From an uncultured Eubacteriales bacterium (GTDB lineage: Bacteria > Bacillota > Clostridia > Lachnospirales > Lachnospiraceae): a DNA stretch of 64,000 nucleotides. Location of the stretch: contig CASFID010000058.1 in the NCBI GenBank assembly GCA_949294665.1, positions 31,557-95,556 on the forward strand. Reading direction: 5' to 3'. Below, one piece after another: positions 9,000 to 18,485 of the stretch. Position 1 is the stretch's first letter; each line of letters begins with the position of its first letter. Made by a program: the position numbers and the translations under genes. The notes beneath the pieces were generated by a model. The model saw only the letters and a program-made list of their open reading frames with translations, ran no database searches and had not been told where the DNA came from.

Positions 9000-11900
9000 T
9001 TGCGAAAAATAGAAGAAAAAAGCAGTCCATGGGAAAATGGACTGTTGAACGGGAAAACAGCGCATGAGTATATTGAGCAGCGGCTTGCCCGAATGGAAGA
9101 CAGCGATGTATGTGCGATGTTCATGATCGACCTGTACAACCCGGCAGAAGCCGGGAAAAGACCGGGGAAAGATGAAGAGCGTGAGATTGAAAAGCAGGCA
9201 GGCGAAATACTGTCCTCCATGTTTTATGCCTCCGACATCGTGAGCAGGACAGGATGCGGTGAGTATCTTATATTTACCGTGTGGAGAGCAGGACGGAAGG
9301 AGGCTGAGGATAAAGCCGCGCGTCTGTGTAAAGCGCTTAATATCAGTACAAAAGCAGACGCTCTGGCAGATGTCGGCGCCAGTGTCGGCGTATACATGGC
9401 AGAGGGAAACGGCTTAACATTTGAAGGGGTGTTCGGACAGGCCGCGGCCGCACTTTATAAGGCGAAAAGCAGCGGGCAGAAGAATTACTGTGTCCTGACG
9501 AATGAATCAGAAGTGATGAACAAAAAGAATGGGGACAGGTCGAAAGCTGTCAATGCAATTCCCATGAATACGCTGCTCAAATACCTGGATGGCGGTGCAG
9601 GCCTCATCGAGGTGGACGGGAAAGAGCCGCGCCTGATCTATGTAAGTCAGGGGTTCTACCGGATGCAGGGGCTTCCCTCGGATGCCTATCATCTGCCGTG
9701 TACACTGAGAAAGACAGGCATCCATCCGGATTATATGGCCGATTACGTGCAGTTTTTAAGGGAGTGTGCAGACAGAGATGAAGTATCGGAACATATTCAT
9801 AAAATATCCGGCAATGGAAAAGAATGGATATGGCGCCATGTCAGAGTGGCGCGTGTGGCTTATCCGGCGAGCCGCAATCCTGTTCTTTTGGAGCTTTCCA
9901 CGGACATTTCCAGGCTGATAGAGACCGAAGATCAGCTCCGTGAGAGTAATGACAGGCTCAGTGTCGCATTCCGGCAGACGCCCAATGTCCTCTGGGAAGT
10001 GAATATAGGTGCGAGAACCTATAATATATTTAATGTGGACGAGCAGAAATGCAGCCCGGATACAGTGATCAAAGATTTTCCCGAATCGTTTCTGGAGAGA
10101 GGGATCATCCACCCGGAGTCGGCTTCAGATTTCAGGGCTTTTGCAGACGACCTCATGAGAGGAAAGAACGGGGGAACAGGGAATTTTATCATGAAAGATC
10201 CGGCGCGGGACTGCTATGGCTGGGTATCGCTGTCTTACCGCATGGTGGCAGACAGCGAGGGAACTCCGCTCAAGGCGATCGGCATTCAGTCGAAACTGCC
10301 GGATATATCCGGGATAGGGCCCGGACTGTTCCCGAGGAGACCGTTGCCGGAAGTGCTGCGGCATAATCTGATCGTCAGACTCAAAGTAAATGTGACATCC
10401 GATTATATAGACGAGATATGGATCGCAGGGAGTGACCATACTGCGTGGACATGGGGCAAATCATATACAGAGATCATGGAGAAAGAAGGAATTCAGGGGA
10501 TCCGTCTGTTTACGGAGTCCGAGAAGCGGCGGCTCAGGGAGCGGTTCGACAGACAGCGCCTGCTGGAGGCTTATGAGAAGGGCGACCTGTGGTCTTCGGC
10601 CGAGTACAGGCGCGTGGATGACGGAGGGGCTGTCCAGTGGATATCCGATGCCGTGAATCTTGTCAGGGATCCAAAGACACAGTCGGTATATATGTTTGCC
10701 TGCTTCAGCGAATGTCAGAAACGGCACGAATGGGAGAGCAGGATTGAGAACGGGATATCCAGGGATCCCTGGACAGGACTCTATGATTATACTACTGCAA
10801 AACAGATCTCATCCTGTCTTATTGAAAACGGAGAGAGCCGACAATGTGCGCTCAGCCTGATCCGGTTCGTGGGCGGATCGGATGAGGAGATCGAAAAGAG
10901 AAGCGGCAAAGCATCGGATATCCGCCGCTTTATCGCGATCGCGCTTTCGCTGTCTCTGGGGACAGAATGCATTACAGGCCAGTACAGACCGGATATGGTA
11001 TATGCATTCTTTCCGGACGTTGGCACCCGGTTTGATGTCAAGCGGAGGATCGAAGATGCGTTCGCCTATGTGAGGGTGTCCATGGAAGGCATGCCGGAGC
11101 TTGACAGGATCAGATTTGTCGCCGGCACAGTGACAGAGCAGAGCGATGAGACAGACTGCGAGATGCTGCTGTTCCGCGCAGGGTATCTGTGTGAGATGTG
11201 GAAAAACTCTGCCATGGATACCGTCGTATTCCCCAGCGAGGATGAGGACTGGGCATGGACCGGCCTCAGAAAAGAGAATAAAGAAGGGATCACGGTCCGG
11301 GAAAGCGAGCTCGAGCGTCCGCTGACAAAGGAAGAGCAGAAAGCCGCGTTTCAATGTGTCACTGAGATGCTCAAGTCTGTCTCGCTGGAAGCGTCCCTTA
11401 TAAACGCACTGCACAGTATCGGCAGCTACTATAAAGCTGCAAGAGTATATATCCTTGCGCTTTCTGACGACGGGCAGACGGTGACGATGCAGCAGGAGTG
11501 GACAGAGTGGGGCAAACAGAGCATACGTTATGTGATGTCGGGGGTACAGATCGGGCAGATACCGCTTCTCAAGAAATGTATGGAGAAGGAACTGCCGATC
11601 TATACAGAGAACAGATCGTCCGCAGCCGACGGGGATTATAGGAGCAGCGGATGGAATTTTACCGTGTGTCCGATGAAGAAAAAGGATGAGATCACGGGGT
11701 TCCTCTGTGTGGAGAACGCGAAGAAGCATTCCTCTGAGGCAGCTCTTCTTAATACGCTGATTCCCTATATCGTCGGCGAGCAGAAGCGATTCGACATACT
11801 TGCTGACAGAAAGAATAATACAGGACACGACGCGCTTACCATGCTGCCGAACCTGAGCTCGTATATGGACGTAGTATATTCGCTGGACTCAGATGTATAT

Positions 11901-13064
11901 AGCTCCATGGGCGCGCTCTCGCTCGATGTGCCGGACTTTTCTTCGATCAACAGCAGCTTTGGATTCGAGTACGGCAGAAAGATGCTCCTCTACATTTCGG
12001 AGACGCTCCTTACAATCTTCGGGAACGCATATATCTTCCGGACATGGGACGCGGAGTTCGTGGTACTCTTTCCCAATACGATCCAGGAAGTGTTCAACGG
12101 ACGGTGCGCCCGTCTGCGCACGATGATACAGAGACGCTATCCGCGTCAGGTCAGGATCGGCTCCGTGTGGTCGGAGGGGATATTCTCTGCAAAGAATCTC
12201 GTACGTGAAGCCCAGGCTATTATGCGCAGCGAGAATGTGGACGGGAGATGTGGGAAGAGTCTGCATCCGACAGAGTACGGGTCCGGTGAAGATAAGCAGA
12301 GCGGGTTTTTAAGACAGCAGTTTGTAGCGTTCTTCCAGCCCAAGGTCGATATGAGAGACGGGCAGCTGGCGGGAGCTGAGGCTTTGGTCAGAGGCATCGA
12401 TAAGGATGGAAATATCATTTCTCCCGGACAGTTTATCGAGACGCTTGAGAAAGACGGATCCATACGGGACCTCGACCTGTTCATGCTGGATCAGGTATTA
12501 AGGCAGCTGAGCGACTGGCAGGCGAAAGGGCTGCCGCTCATTAAAGTATCCGTCAATATGTCCAGGATCACTTTGTTCCATCCTACAGTGCTTGCGTCCG
12601 TGCTTGCGATCCAGAGCCGCTACCCCAATATACCGGCCGATCAGATCGAATTGGAGATCACGGAGACTGCGGGCGATATGGAGAAAGCATCGCTCTCCTG
12701 TATTGTAGATAATTTTCGGGAATGCGGCGTCAATTTTGAACTGGATGATTTTGGTTCCGGTTATGCCAATATATCTGTGTTCAGCAATATCAAGTTCAAT
12801 ACGATCAAGCTGGACAGAAGCCTTGTTAACGATATCCCCGGGAATGCGATAAGCTGCATGCTTGTAGAGAATATCACGCAGATATGCCGGAACTTCGGAA
12901 TGCAGTGCATCGCGGAGGGCGTTGAGACGCAGCAGCAGGAGCAGGCGCTCCTGAAGGCGGGATGTATATACGGCCAGGGCTTCTATTATGCAAAGCCCCT
13001 TTCGGCGACGGATTTTGAAGAGCGATATCTGAAAACGAGGATTGCCTGCGCAGAAAGGAAATAG
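9000..13064 (+). CDS. Multidomain degenerate-GGDEF/PAS/GAF/EAL protein (probable c-di-GMP phosphodiesterase)
   Basis: About 1354 residues from TTG 9000; no membrane segment seen. Domains, approximate: GGDEF-like 10-165 (GCGEY in place of GGDEF), PAS-like segments 190-305, 320-435 and 450-580, a second degenerate GGDEF from ~586, GAF ~780-930, a third degenerate GGDEF from ~938 (WDAEF), EAL ~1100-1350. The EAL domain keeps EALVRG, SVNMSR, ELEITET, DDFGSGY, KLDRS and AEGVET, so it should hydrolyse c-di-GMP, while the cyclase domains look inactive. TTG 9000 has no good ribosome site; ATG 8945 does, but is out of frame because of the G10 tract. The next gene starts 34 bases downstream, so they are probably cotranscribed. 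Confidence 0.87.
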   Translation: MRKIEEKSSPWENGLLNGKTAHEYIEQRLARMEDSDVCAMFMIDLYNPAEAGKRPGKDEEREIEKQAGEILSSMFYASDIVSRTGCGEYLIFTVWRAGRKEAEDKAARLCKALNISTKADALADVGASVGVYMAEGNGLTFEGVFGQAAAALYKAKSSGQKNYCVLTNESEVMNKKNGDRSKAVNAIPMNTLLKYLDGGAGLIEVDGKEPRLIYVSQGFYRMQGLPSDAYHLPCTLRKTGIHPDYMADYVQFLRECADRDEVSEHIHKISGNGKEWIWRHVRVARVAYPASRNPVLLELSTDISRLIETEDQLRESNDRLSVAFRQTPNVLWEVNIGARTYNIFNVDEQKCSPDTVIKDFPESFLERGIIHPESASDFRAFADDLMRGKNGGTGNFIMKDPARDCYGWVSLSYRMVADSEGTPLKAIGIQSKLPDISGIGPGLFPRRPLPEVLRHNLIVRLKVNVTSDYIDEIWIAGSDHTAWTWGKSYTEIMEKEGIQGIRLFTESEKRRLRERFDRQRLLEAYEKGDLWSSAEYRRVDDGGAVQWISDAVNLVRDPKTQSVYMFACFSECQKRHEWESRIENGISRDPWTGLYDYTTAKQISSCLIENGESRQCALSLIRFVGGSDEEIEKRSGKASDIRRFIAIALSLSLGTECITGQYRPDMVYAFFPDVGTRFDVKRRIEDAFAYVRVSMEGMPELDRIRFVAGTVTEQSDETDCEMLLFRAGYLCEMWKNSAMDTVVFPSEDEDWAWTGLRKENKEGITVRESELERPLTKEEQKAAFQCVTEMLKSVSLEASLINALHSIGSYYKAARVYILALSDDGQTVTMQQEWTEWGKQSIRYVMSGVQIGQIPLLKKCMEKELPIYTENRSSAADGDYRSSGWNFTVCPMKKKDEITGFLCVENAKKHSSEAALLNTLIPYIVGEQKRFDILADRKNNTGHDALTMLPNLSSYMDVVYSLDSDVYSSMGALSLDVPDFSSINSSFGFEYGRKMLLYISETLLTIFGNAYIFRTWDAEFVVLFPNTIQEVFNGRCARLRTMIQRRYPRQVRIGSVWSEGIFSAKNLVREAQAIMRSENVDGRCGKSLHPTEYGSGEDKQSGFLRQQFVAFFQPKVDMRDGQLAGAEALVRGIDKDGNIISPGQFIETLEKDGSIRDLDLFMLDQVLRQLSDWQAKGLPLIKVSVNMSRITLFHPTVLASVLAIQSRYPNIPADQIELEITETAGDMEKASLSCIVDNFRECGVNFELDDFGSGYANISVFSNIKFNTIKLDRSLVNDIPGNAISCMLVENITQICRNFGMQCIAEGVETQQQEQALLKAGCIYGQGFYYAKPLSATDFEERYLKTRIACAERK

Positions 13065-13098
13065 ACAGAGGACCAAGAGAACAAGGAGGTATTTTGAA

Positions 13099-15621
13099 AT
13101 GACAGAGACGAACAGCACCAGTGGAAAAGAGGAAGAAACACGACAGGAACGTCCTCTTATCATCGGGATTGGTGCGTCTGCCGGGGGACTGGAGGCTCTC
13201 CAGCAGTTCTTCCAGCATATGCCCAGCAACAGCGGGCTGAGCTTTGTCGTAGTCCAGCATCTGTCGCCGGACTATAAGAGCCTGATGGCAGATATCCTGG
13301 GGAAACATACCATGATGACGGTCATACAGGCCGAGAATGAGATGGAAGTTGAACCGAATACAGTATATCTCATACCGCCGAAGAATAATATGACACTCAG
13401 AGACGGGAAACTGATACTGACAGAATTTGTCCAGGGGATGCTCAACCATCCCATCGATGTATTCTTTACTTCCCTCGCACAGGAGCAGAAAGACCGGAGC
13501 ATCGCGGTGGTGATGTCCGGCACAGGCTCTGACGGGACAAGCGGGATAAAAGCCGTGAAAGAAAAAGGAGGACTTGTGCTCATCCAGAGTCCGGACACAG
13601 CGAAGTTCGACGGCATGCCGAGGAGCGCGATCAACACGGGACTGGCGGATTTTATCCTCTCACCGGATGCGATCGTGGATGAGATTCTTAACTTCAGCAA
13701 TTATCCGACGCTGATCCGTCCGCAGGAGCAGGAAGGTCTGCTGACAGACGAGGAAGTATTTCCGCGGATCTATGCGATCCTTAAGAAAGCGAGCGGGATC
13801 GATTTTACCAATTACAAGAGGACGACAGTGCTGCGGCGTATCGAGCGCAGGATGGTGGTGACGCACAGCACGAACCTGGCAAAATATGTCGAGCTGCTGG
13901 GAGAAAATGTAGACGAGGCAAACATACTTGTAAAAGAGATCCTGATCGGCGTGACCAATTTCTTCCGTGATCCGTCGTTCTTTGAGAAACTTAAGAAGAA
14001 AGTTATCTGCAATATTGTGGAGCGCAGCGGGGAGAAAGAGCCGATCCGCGTCTGGAGCGCAGGATGCTCTACCGGGGAGGAGGCGTATTCGATCGCGATC
14101 CTCTTCCGGGAGGTGCTCGACGAACTTAACGTACACCGTGACATCAAGATATTTGCGACAGACGTCGACGCCAAAGCTATAGAGCAGGCGGGGAAGGGCG
14201 TGTACACGGAAAGCATCATCGACGATGTCTCAAGCGAGCGTCTGGCAAAATTCTTTACAAAAAAGAATGATCAGTACACGATCTCCAAGGAGATACGCCG
14301 GATGATCATATTTGCTCCTCACAATATGCTTTCAGATCCGCCTTTTGGCAAGCTGGACCTGATATGCTGCAGAAATGTGATGATCTATTTCCAGCCTGTG
14401 CTGCAGAGAACGCTGTTTGGGATTTTCCATTCCGCGCTCAAGAACGGAGGATATCTGTTCCTTGGCAAGAGCGAAACAGCAGGAGAATACTCGAATGTAT
14501 TCGCTCCTGTGTGCAGCGCAGAAAAGATATATATACATAAAGGAGAAGGAAAAGTGGATGAGTTTACGCCGCCGTCATTTAATATACCGAATGTTCAGGC
14601 AGTATCGCCAAGGCCCACAGGTCTGTCAGACCGCGAGACCGGAGATTACTCGCTGGAAAGTTCTTATGTACATTTTATGGAGAGCTTCCTTCCGGCATCA
14701 GTTGTTGTCAATGAAGCAAACAATGTGATCCATTTCTTTGGAAATTATACGGACTATCTTACGATCGCCCCGGGAAAAGCTACTTTTAATTTGTTCAGTA
14801 TGATCAACGATGATCTGAGCCTTGTGGCATCCACGGCGCTGAACCGGTGCAGAGTGGAGCATATCACAGTCACGTATACGGGGATCGCCGTAGACTGTCC
14901 GGAAGGACGCAGAGATATCGATCTTATCGTAAGTCCGGTACCGGACCGAGACAGGAAGGATACAGGACTGATCGCGGTGCTCTTTATGGAACATGTGCCG
15001 GATGATCTGGATGGAGTGACCGAGAAGTACGACGTGGACACTACGGCTGCGAGGCGTATCTCAGATCTGGAGCAGGAGCTTCATGAGTCTCAGAATGATC
15101 TGAAATCGACGATCGGTGAGCTGGAGACGGTCAACGAGGAACTTCAGGCAGCGAACGAAGAACTTCTCACAGCGAATGAGGAACTGCAGAGTTCCAACGA
15201 AGAGCTTCAGTCTGTCAATGAAGAACTGTATACCGTGAACACAGAGTGTCAGCAGAAGCTGGACGAACTAACGACGCTTACCAACGACCTGTCAAATTTC
15301 CTGTCGTCTACAATGATCGGTATCCTCTTTGTAGACAGCAGTCTCAATATCAGGAAATTTACGGAATACATAGGAAGAGAATTTCAGCTCATGGACCACG
15401 ATGTGGGACGTTCCCTGCAGATCTTCGCCCACAGTTTCCCCGAGGAGGACATTATCGAGGATGCAAAAAATGTGTTGAAAGATCTTGTGCCCATCGACCG
15501 GGAAGTGACCGCCATGAACGGAAGGTTCTATACGCTCAGGATAGCGCCGTACCGGACGACGGAAAACAGCATCCGGGGACTGGTTATCACGATCATTGAC
15601 AGTCTGGGGACGAAAGCGTGA
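13099..15621 (+). CDS. CheB-CheR fusion with coiled coil and PAS domain
   Basis: An 840-residue cytoplasmic protein. A CheB-like methylesterase (~18-200) has catalytic Ser in GASAGG, His in VVQHLS and Asp in SGTGSDGT. A CheR-like methyltransferase (~215-480) has the SAM motif WSAGCSTGEEAYS and CCRNVMIYF. Then a PAS-like region (~515-640), a heptad coiled coil with repeated NEEL units (~650-720) and a C-terminal PAS. AGGAGG lies nine bases before ATG 13099. No receptor, CheA or flagellar gene is nearby, so a classic chemotaxis role is unsupported; such fusions usually belong to other sensory systems. Its position behind the EAL protein suggests a shared pathway. Confidence 0.9.
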   Translation: MTETNSTSGKEEETRQERPLIIGIGASAGGLEALQQFFQHMPSNSGLSFVVVQHLSPDYKSLMADILGKHTMMTVIQAENEMEVEPNTVYLIPPKNNMTLRDGKLILTEFVQGMLNHPIDVFFTSLAQEQKDRSIAVVMSGTGSDGTSGIKAVKEKGGLVLIQSPDTAKFDGMPRSAINTGLADFILSPDAIVDEILNFSNYPTLIRPQEQEGLLTDEEVFPRIYAILKKASGIDFTNYKRTTVLRRIERRMVVTHSTNLAKYVELLGENVDEANILVKEILIGVTNFFRDPSFFEKLKKKVICNIVERSGEKEPIRVWSAGCSTGEEAYSIAILFREVLDELNVHRDIKIFATDVDAKAIEQAGKGVYTESIIDDVSSERLAKFFTKKNDQYTISKEIRRMIIFAPHNMLSDPPFGKLDLICCRNVMIYFQPVLQRTLFGIFHSALKNGGYLFLGKSETAGEYSNVFAPVCSAEKIYIHKGEGKVDEFTPPSFNIPNVQAVSPRPTGLSDRETGDYSLESSYVHFMESFLPASVVVNEANNVIHFFGNYTDYLTIAPGKATFNLFSMINDDLSLVASTALNRCRVEHITVTYTGIAVDCPEGRRDIDLIVSPVPDRDRKDTGLIAVLFMEHVPDDLDGVTEKYDVDTTAARRISDLEQELHESQNDLKSTIGELETVNEELQAANEELLTANEELQSSNEELQSVNEELYTVNTECQQKLDELTTLTNDLSNFLSSTMIGILFVDSSLNIRKFTEYIGREFQLMDHDVGRSLQIFAHSFPEEDIIEDAKNVLKDLVPIDREVTAMNGRFYTLRIAPYRTTENSIRGLVITIIDSLGTKA

Positions 15622-15655
15622 ACATAAAAAATTCATAAAAGAGGAGAAAAAGCGT

Positions 15656-15691
15656 AAGAAGCCGGGATCCAGCAAGGATTCCGGCTTCTTT
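15656..15691 (+). terminator. Rho-independent terminator after the CheB-CheR gene
   Basis: AAGAAGCCGG pairs with CCGGCTTCTT (15656-15665 and 15681-15690) with further GATCC/GGATT pairing inside. It lies 35 bases after the stop codon and separates the signalling pair from O-acylation cassette 2. Confidence 0.85.
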
Positions 15692-15717
15692 ATCCCCGTG
15701 CGATCCCGGCTGCGACA

Positions 15718-15746
15718 TTGACTTTTAGGGGCAAAAAAAGTATTAT
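15718..15746 (+). promoter_or_regulatory. Sigma-A type promoter of O-acylation cassette 2
   Basis: TTGACT at 15718-15723 and TATTAT at 15741-15746 with a 17-base spacer, about 50 bases upstream of the SGNH gene start. Confidence 0.7.
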
Positions 15747-15798
15747 TATATATTATTGTGACAGTATCTCAGTTTTAATATAGAAAGACAGATATCTT

Positions 15799-16560
15799 AT
15801 GAAGCATTTCAAACAGAAGACGAAGCGAAATCTGTTGCTCTGCGCGGCAGCAGCTACAGTGATCCTGCTGGCGCTGCTGATCGTCAGCGGAGTATCGGGC
15901 CTGATGGACAGCAGCGCAGATACAGGAGCGGGCGTCGAATATATCACGCAGGAAGAAGCGGGGAGCGTTACGGAGATAGAGACGAAGATAAACCGGATGG
16001 AGCAGAGCGCTTCTGAAGGCGGCAGCGGGGACGGGCGCAGCGTAAGGGAGAGATTTACCCGTGCAGTAGTGATGGGGGATTCGATCGCCCAGGGGTTCGC
16101 CGAGTTTGACGTGCTGCCGGCCTCCAGCGTAACAGCCGAGCTTGACGGCAGTCTGACGCGGCTGGACAGTCAGATAGAAGCGACGGACAGAATAAGCCCC
16201 GGGACGGTGTTCCTTGCTCTGGGGCTGGAGGATGTGGCCGCAACGAACGGGGACACAGACGTATTCATCTCCGAATATACGGCGGTGCTCGATCGGATAC
16301 GGCAGGAGCTTCCGGGCGTCAATGTATTTGTCAATTCGATCTTTCCGGTACAGCAGACCGCAGTCGATAATGAGCCGCTTCTCGATCAGATACCGGCATA
16401 CAATGAGGCCCTGAAAGCGCTTTGCAGCAGCCGGGATATTGGTTTTATCGATAATACGGAACTCGTACAGGACCAGTATTATGATCCGGACGGTATTCAT
16501 TTCAGAGCAGAGTTCTACCCGATCTGGGCGGAGCACATGGCGGAGGTGGCAGCTTTATGA
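15799..16560 (+). CDS. SGNH/GDSL hydrolase, membrane-anchored (O-acylation cassette 2)
   Basis: A 253-residue paralogue of the protein at 4236-5009. It has one N-terminal anchor (residues ~11-33), a Gly/Ser-rich linker (~60-75), then an SGNH domain with VVMGDSIAQG (block I Ser) and DPDGIHF (block V Asp/His). The block III motif that reads TGLND in copy 1 reads LGLED here, so the oxyanion Asn is replaced by Glu. Activity may be altered or lost. First gene of the second cassette; the next gene starts in its stop codon. Confidence 0.84.
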   Translation: MKHFKQKTKRNLLLCAAAATVILLALLIVSGVSGLMDSSADTGAGVEYITQEEAGSVTEIETKINRMEQSASEGGSGDGRSVRERFTRAVVMGDSIAQGFAEFDVLPASSVTAELDGSLTRLDSQIEATDRISPGTVFLALGLEDVAATNGDTDVFISEYTAVLDRIRQELPGVNVFVNSIFPVQQTAVDNEPLLDQIPAYNEALKALCSSRDIGFIDNTELVQDQYYDPDGIHFRAEFYPIWAEHMAEVAAL

Positions 16561-17042
16561 GAGGAGAAAAGAGCAGCGCAGCCCGCGTTATGAAATATAT
16601 CGTATTCCTTGCTGTCATCGTATTCATCGTGTTGCTTATGCTGTATGCAAGCAGGAGCAGCAGGCCGTTCGAGTATGTTGCGGAGGCGGTGGAGGGTTCT
16701 CTGGACACGGAGGAACTGACAGAGCAGGATGCCTCCGGATTCAGGAGGAATTACGGCCTGAATCCGGCGGATTATTCCGGTGTTATATACTATTCTTCTG
16801 AGTCCAATGTATCTGCGGAAGAAGTTCTTCTGATCCAGGTGAACAGAGAGGATCAGATCCGACAGGTTACAGAAGCGATCCAGCGCCGGATTGAGTCAAG
16901 AAAGGACGAGTTCCGGGGATACGCGCCGGAAGAAGTAGAGCTTCTTGAAGATTCCGTGCAGAGTGTCAGAGGCACGTATATCTTTTTTGCGGTGGATTCA
17001 GAAGCCGGTGCGTATCTGAACGCCTTTAGAAGCAGTCTGTAG
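16557..17042 (+). CDS. DUF4358 family protein (O-acylation cassette 2)
   Basis: A 161-residue protein, the same length as its paralogue at 5006-5491, with one N-terminal membrane helix (~14-30) and an outer domain with matching motifs (YGLNPADYSG here, YGINANDYDA there). ATGA overlap with the SGNH gene indicates coupled translation. Function unknown; the conserved position in both cassettes argues for a role in the O-acylation machine. Confidence 0.8.
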   Translation: MRGEKSSAARVMKYIVFLAVIVFIVLLMLYASRSSRPFEYVAEAVEGSLDTEELTEQDASGFRRNYGLNPADYSGVIYYSSESNVSAEEVLLIQVNREDQIRQVTEAIQRRIESRKDEFRGYAPEEVELLEDSVQSVRGTYIFFAVDSEAGAYLNAFRSSL

Positions 17043-17063
17043 TGCAACAGAGAGGGGAAACGG

Positions 17064-18473
17064 ATGTTATTTAACAGTATTACATTTTTGTTTCTGTTTC
17101 TGCCGGTCGTGCTGGCAGTTTATTATATCGTTCCATTTAAGCTGAAGAATATCGTGCTCCTGATCGCGAGTCTGCTGTTCTATGCATGGGGAGAGCCGGT
17201 CTATGTTCTCCTTCTGATCCTGTCTACACTGTTCAACTATTTCTGTGGTCTGGATATCAAGGCGAGGGAGAAGGAACCGCGCAGGGCGAGACTGAGCGTG
17301 ATCTTTGCTCTGACGGGGAATCTGCTCATTCTCGGCTTTTTCAAATATTACGCATTCCTGATCGAGACAGTCAACGCCATTCTCCCGACGGATATCCCGT
17401 ACCGCGAGCTTGCTCTGCCTGTGGGCATATCATTTTACACGCTCCAGGCAATCTCCTATATCCTGGATGTGTACTGGAAGAAGGCGGAGGTTCAGAGGAA
17501 TCTGCTGTGCCTTGCGCTGTATATCAGTATGTTCCCCAAACTGATCGCGGGACCGGTCGTCCGCTATGCGGATATCGAGGACCAGCTCAGACACAGACGG
17601 CTGAGCATGGGACGGATCGGATCCGGATCCATGTATTTTATCATTGGATTGGCCAAGAAAATACTTATCGCCGACGCGGCCGGAACTGTTTTTGCAGATA
17701 TCGCGGCTATGCCGGCCGGGGAGCTGTCTGTCCTGACTGCCTGGACAGGTGTGGTAACCTACGCGTTTCAGATTTATTTTGATTTCAGCGGTTATTCTGA
17801 TATGGCGCTTGGCCTGGGGAAGATGTTCGGGTTTGAATTCCGAAAGAATTTCGATTATCCATATCTGTCCAGAAGCGTGACGGAGTTCTGGCAGCGATGG
17901 CATATTTCGCTTGGCGCGTGGTTCAGGGAGTATGTCTATATTCCCCTGGGAGGGAACCAGTGCACGGTGTCAAGAAATATCTTCAATCTGATGGCCGTCT
18001 GGCTGCTGACGGGAATGTGGCACGGAGCTGCGTGGAACTATATCGCGTGGGGCGTGTACTACGGAGCGCTCCTTGTGATAGAGAAATATGTCTGGGGCGC
18101 CCTCATGGAAGAACTGCCGAAAATCATACAGCATATCTATACCGCGATCATCGTACTCGTGGGGTGGGTGTTCTTCTTCAGTCCGAGTCTGGGATACGCG
18201 ATGCGCTATCTGTTGTCCATGATCGGAGGCGGAGCGGGATTCGCAGACGCCAAGGGAGTTTTTATACTGCTGACGCACTGGCTTTTCTATGTGATCGCCG
18301 TGGCGGGCTCTTCGTCATTCGGGATCCGGCTTATAAAAGGAGCGACAGGAGTATTCAGGAGCCAGGCGGCACAGATGGCTGCAGGAGCCGTGATATTTAT
18401 CGGGATATTCCTGATATCGGTGGCGTTCCTTGTGACAGATACAGTCAACCCGTTTCTATATTTCAGATTTTAG
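17064..18473 (+). CDS. MBOAT family O-acyltransferase, AlgI/DltB-like (O-acylation cassette 2)
   Basis: A 469-residue polytopic membrane protein, closely similar along its whole length to the one at 5520-6932. WQRWHISLGAWFREYVYIPLGG and the active-site histidine in TGMWHGAAWN are intact. It probably carries acyl groups across the membrane for a surface glycan. It lies 21 bases after DUF4358 and 12 before the DHHW gene. Confidence 0.93.
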   Translation: MLFNSITFLFLFLPVVLAVYYIVPFKLKNIVLLIASLLFYAWGEPVYVLLLILSTLFNYFCGLDIKAREKEPRRARLSVIFALTGNLLILGFFKYYAFLIETVNAILPTDIPYRELALPVGISFYTLQAISYILDVYWKKAEVQRNLLCLALYISMFPKLIAGPVVRYADIEDQLRHRRLSMGRIGSGSMYFIIGLAKKILIADAAGTVFADIAAMPAGELSVLTAWTGVVTYAFQIYFDFSGYSDMALGLGKMFGFEFRKNFDYPYLSRSVTEFWQRWHISLGAWFREYVYIPLGGNQCTVSRNIFNLMAVWLLTGMWHGAAWNYIAWGVYYGALLVIEKYVWGALMEELPKIIQHIYTAIIVLVGWVFFFSPSLGYAMRYLLSMIGGGAGFADAKGVFILLTHWLFYVIAVAGSSSFGIRLIKGATGVFRSQAAQMAAGAVIFIGIFLISVAFLVTDTVNPFLYFRF

Positions 18474-18485
18474 GCAGGATTTATT

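Noticed and set aside
10809-11828. A 339-codon minus-strand frame inside the GGDEF/EAL gene
   Set aside because: Antisense to a well-supported domain protein and without any recognisable domain or start signal.
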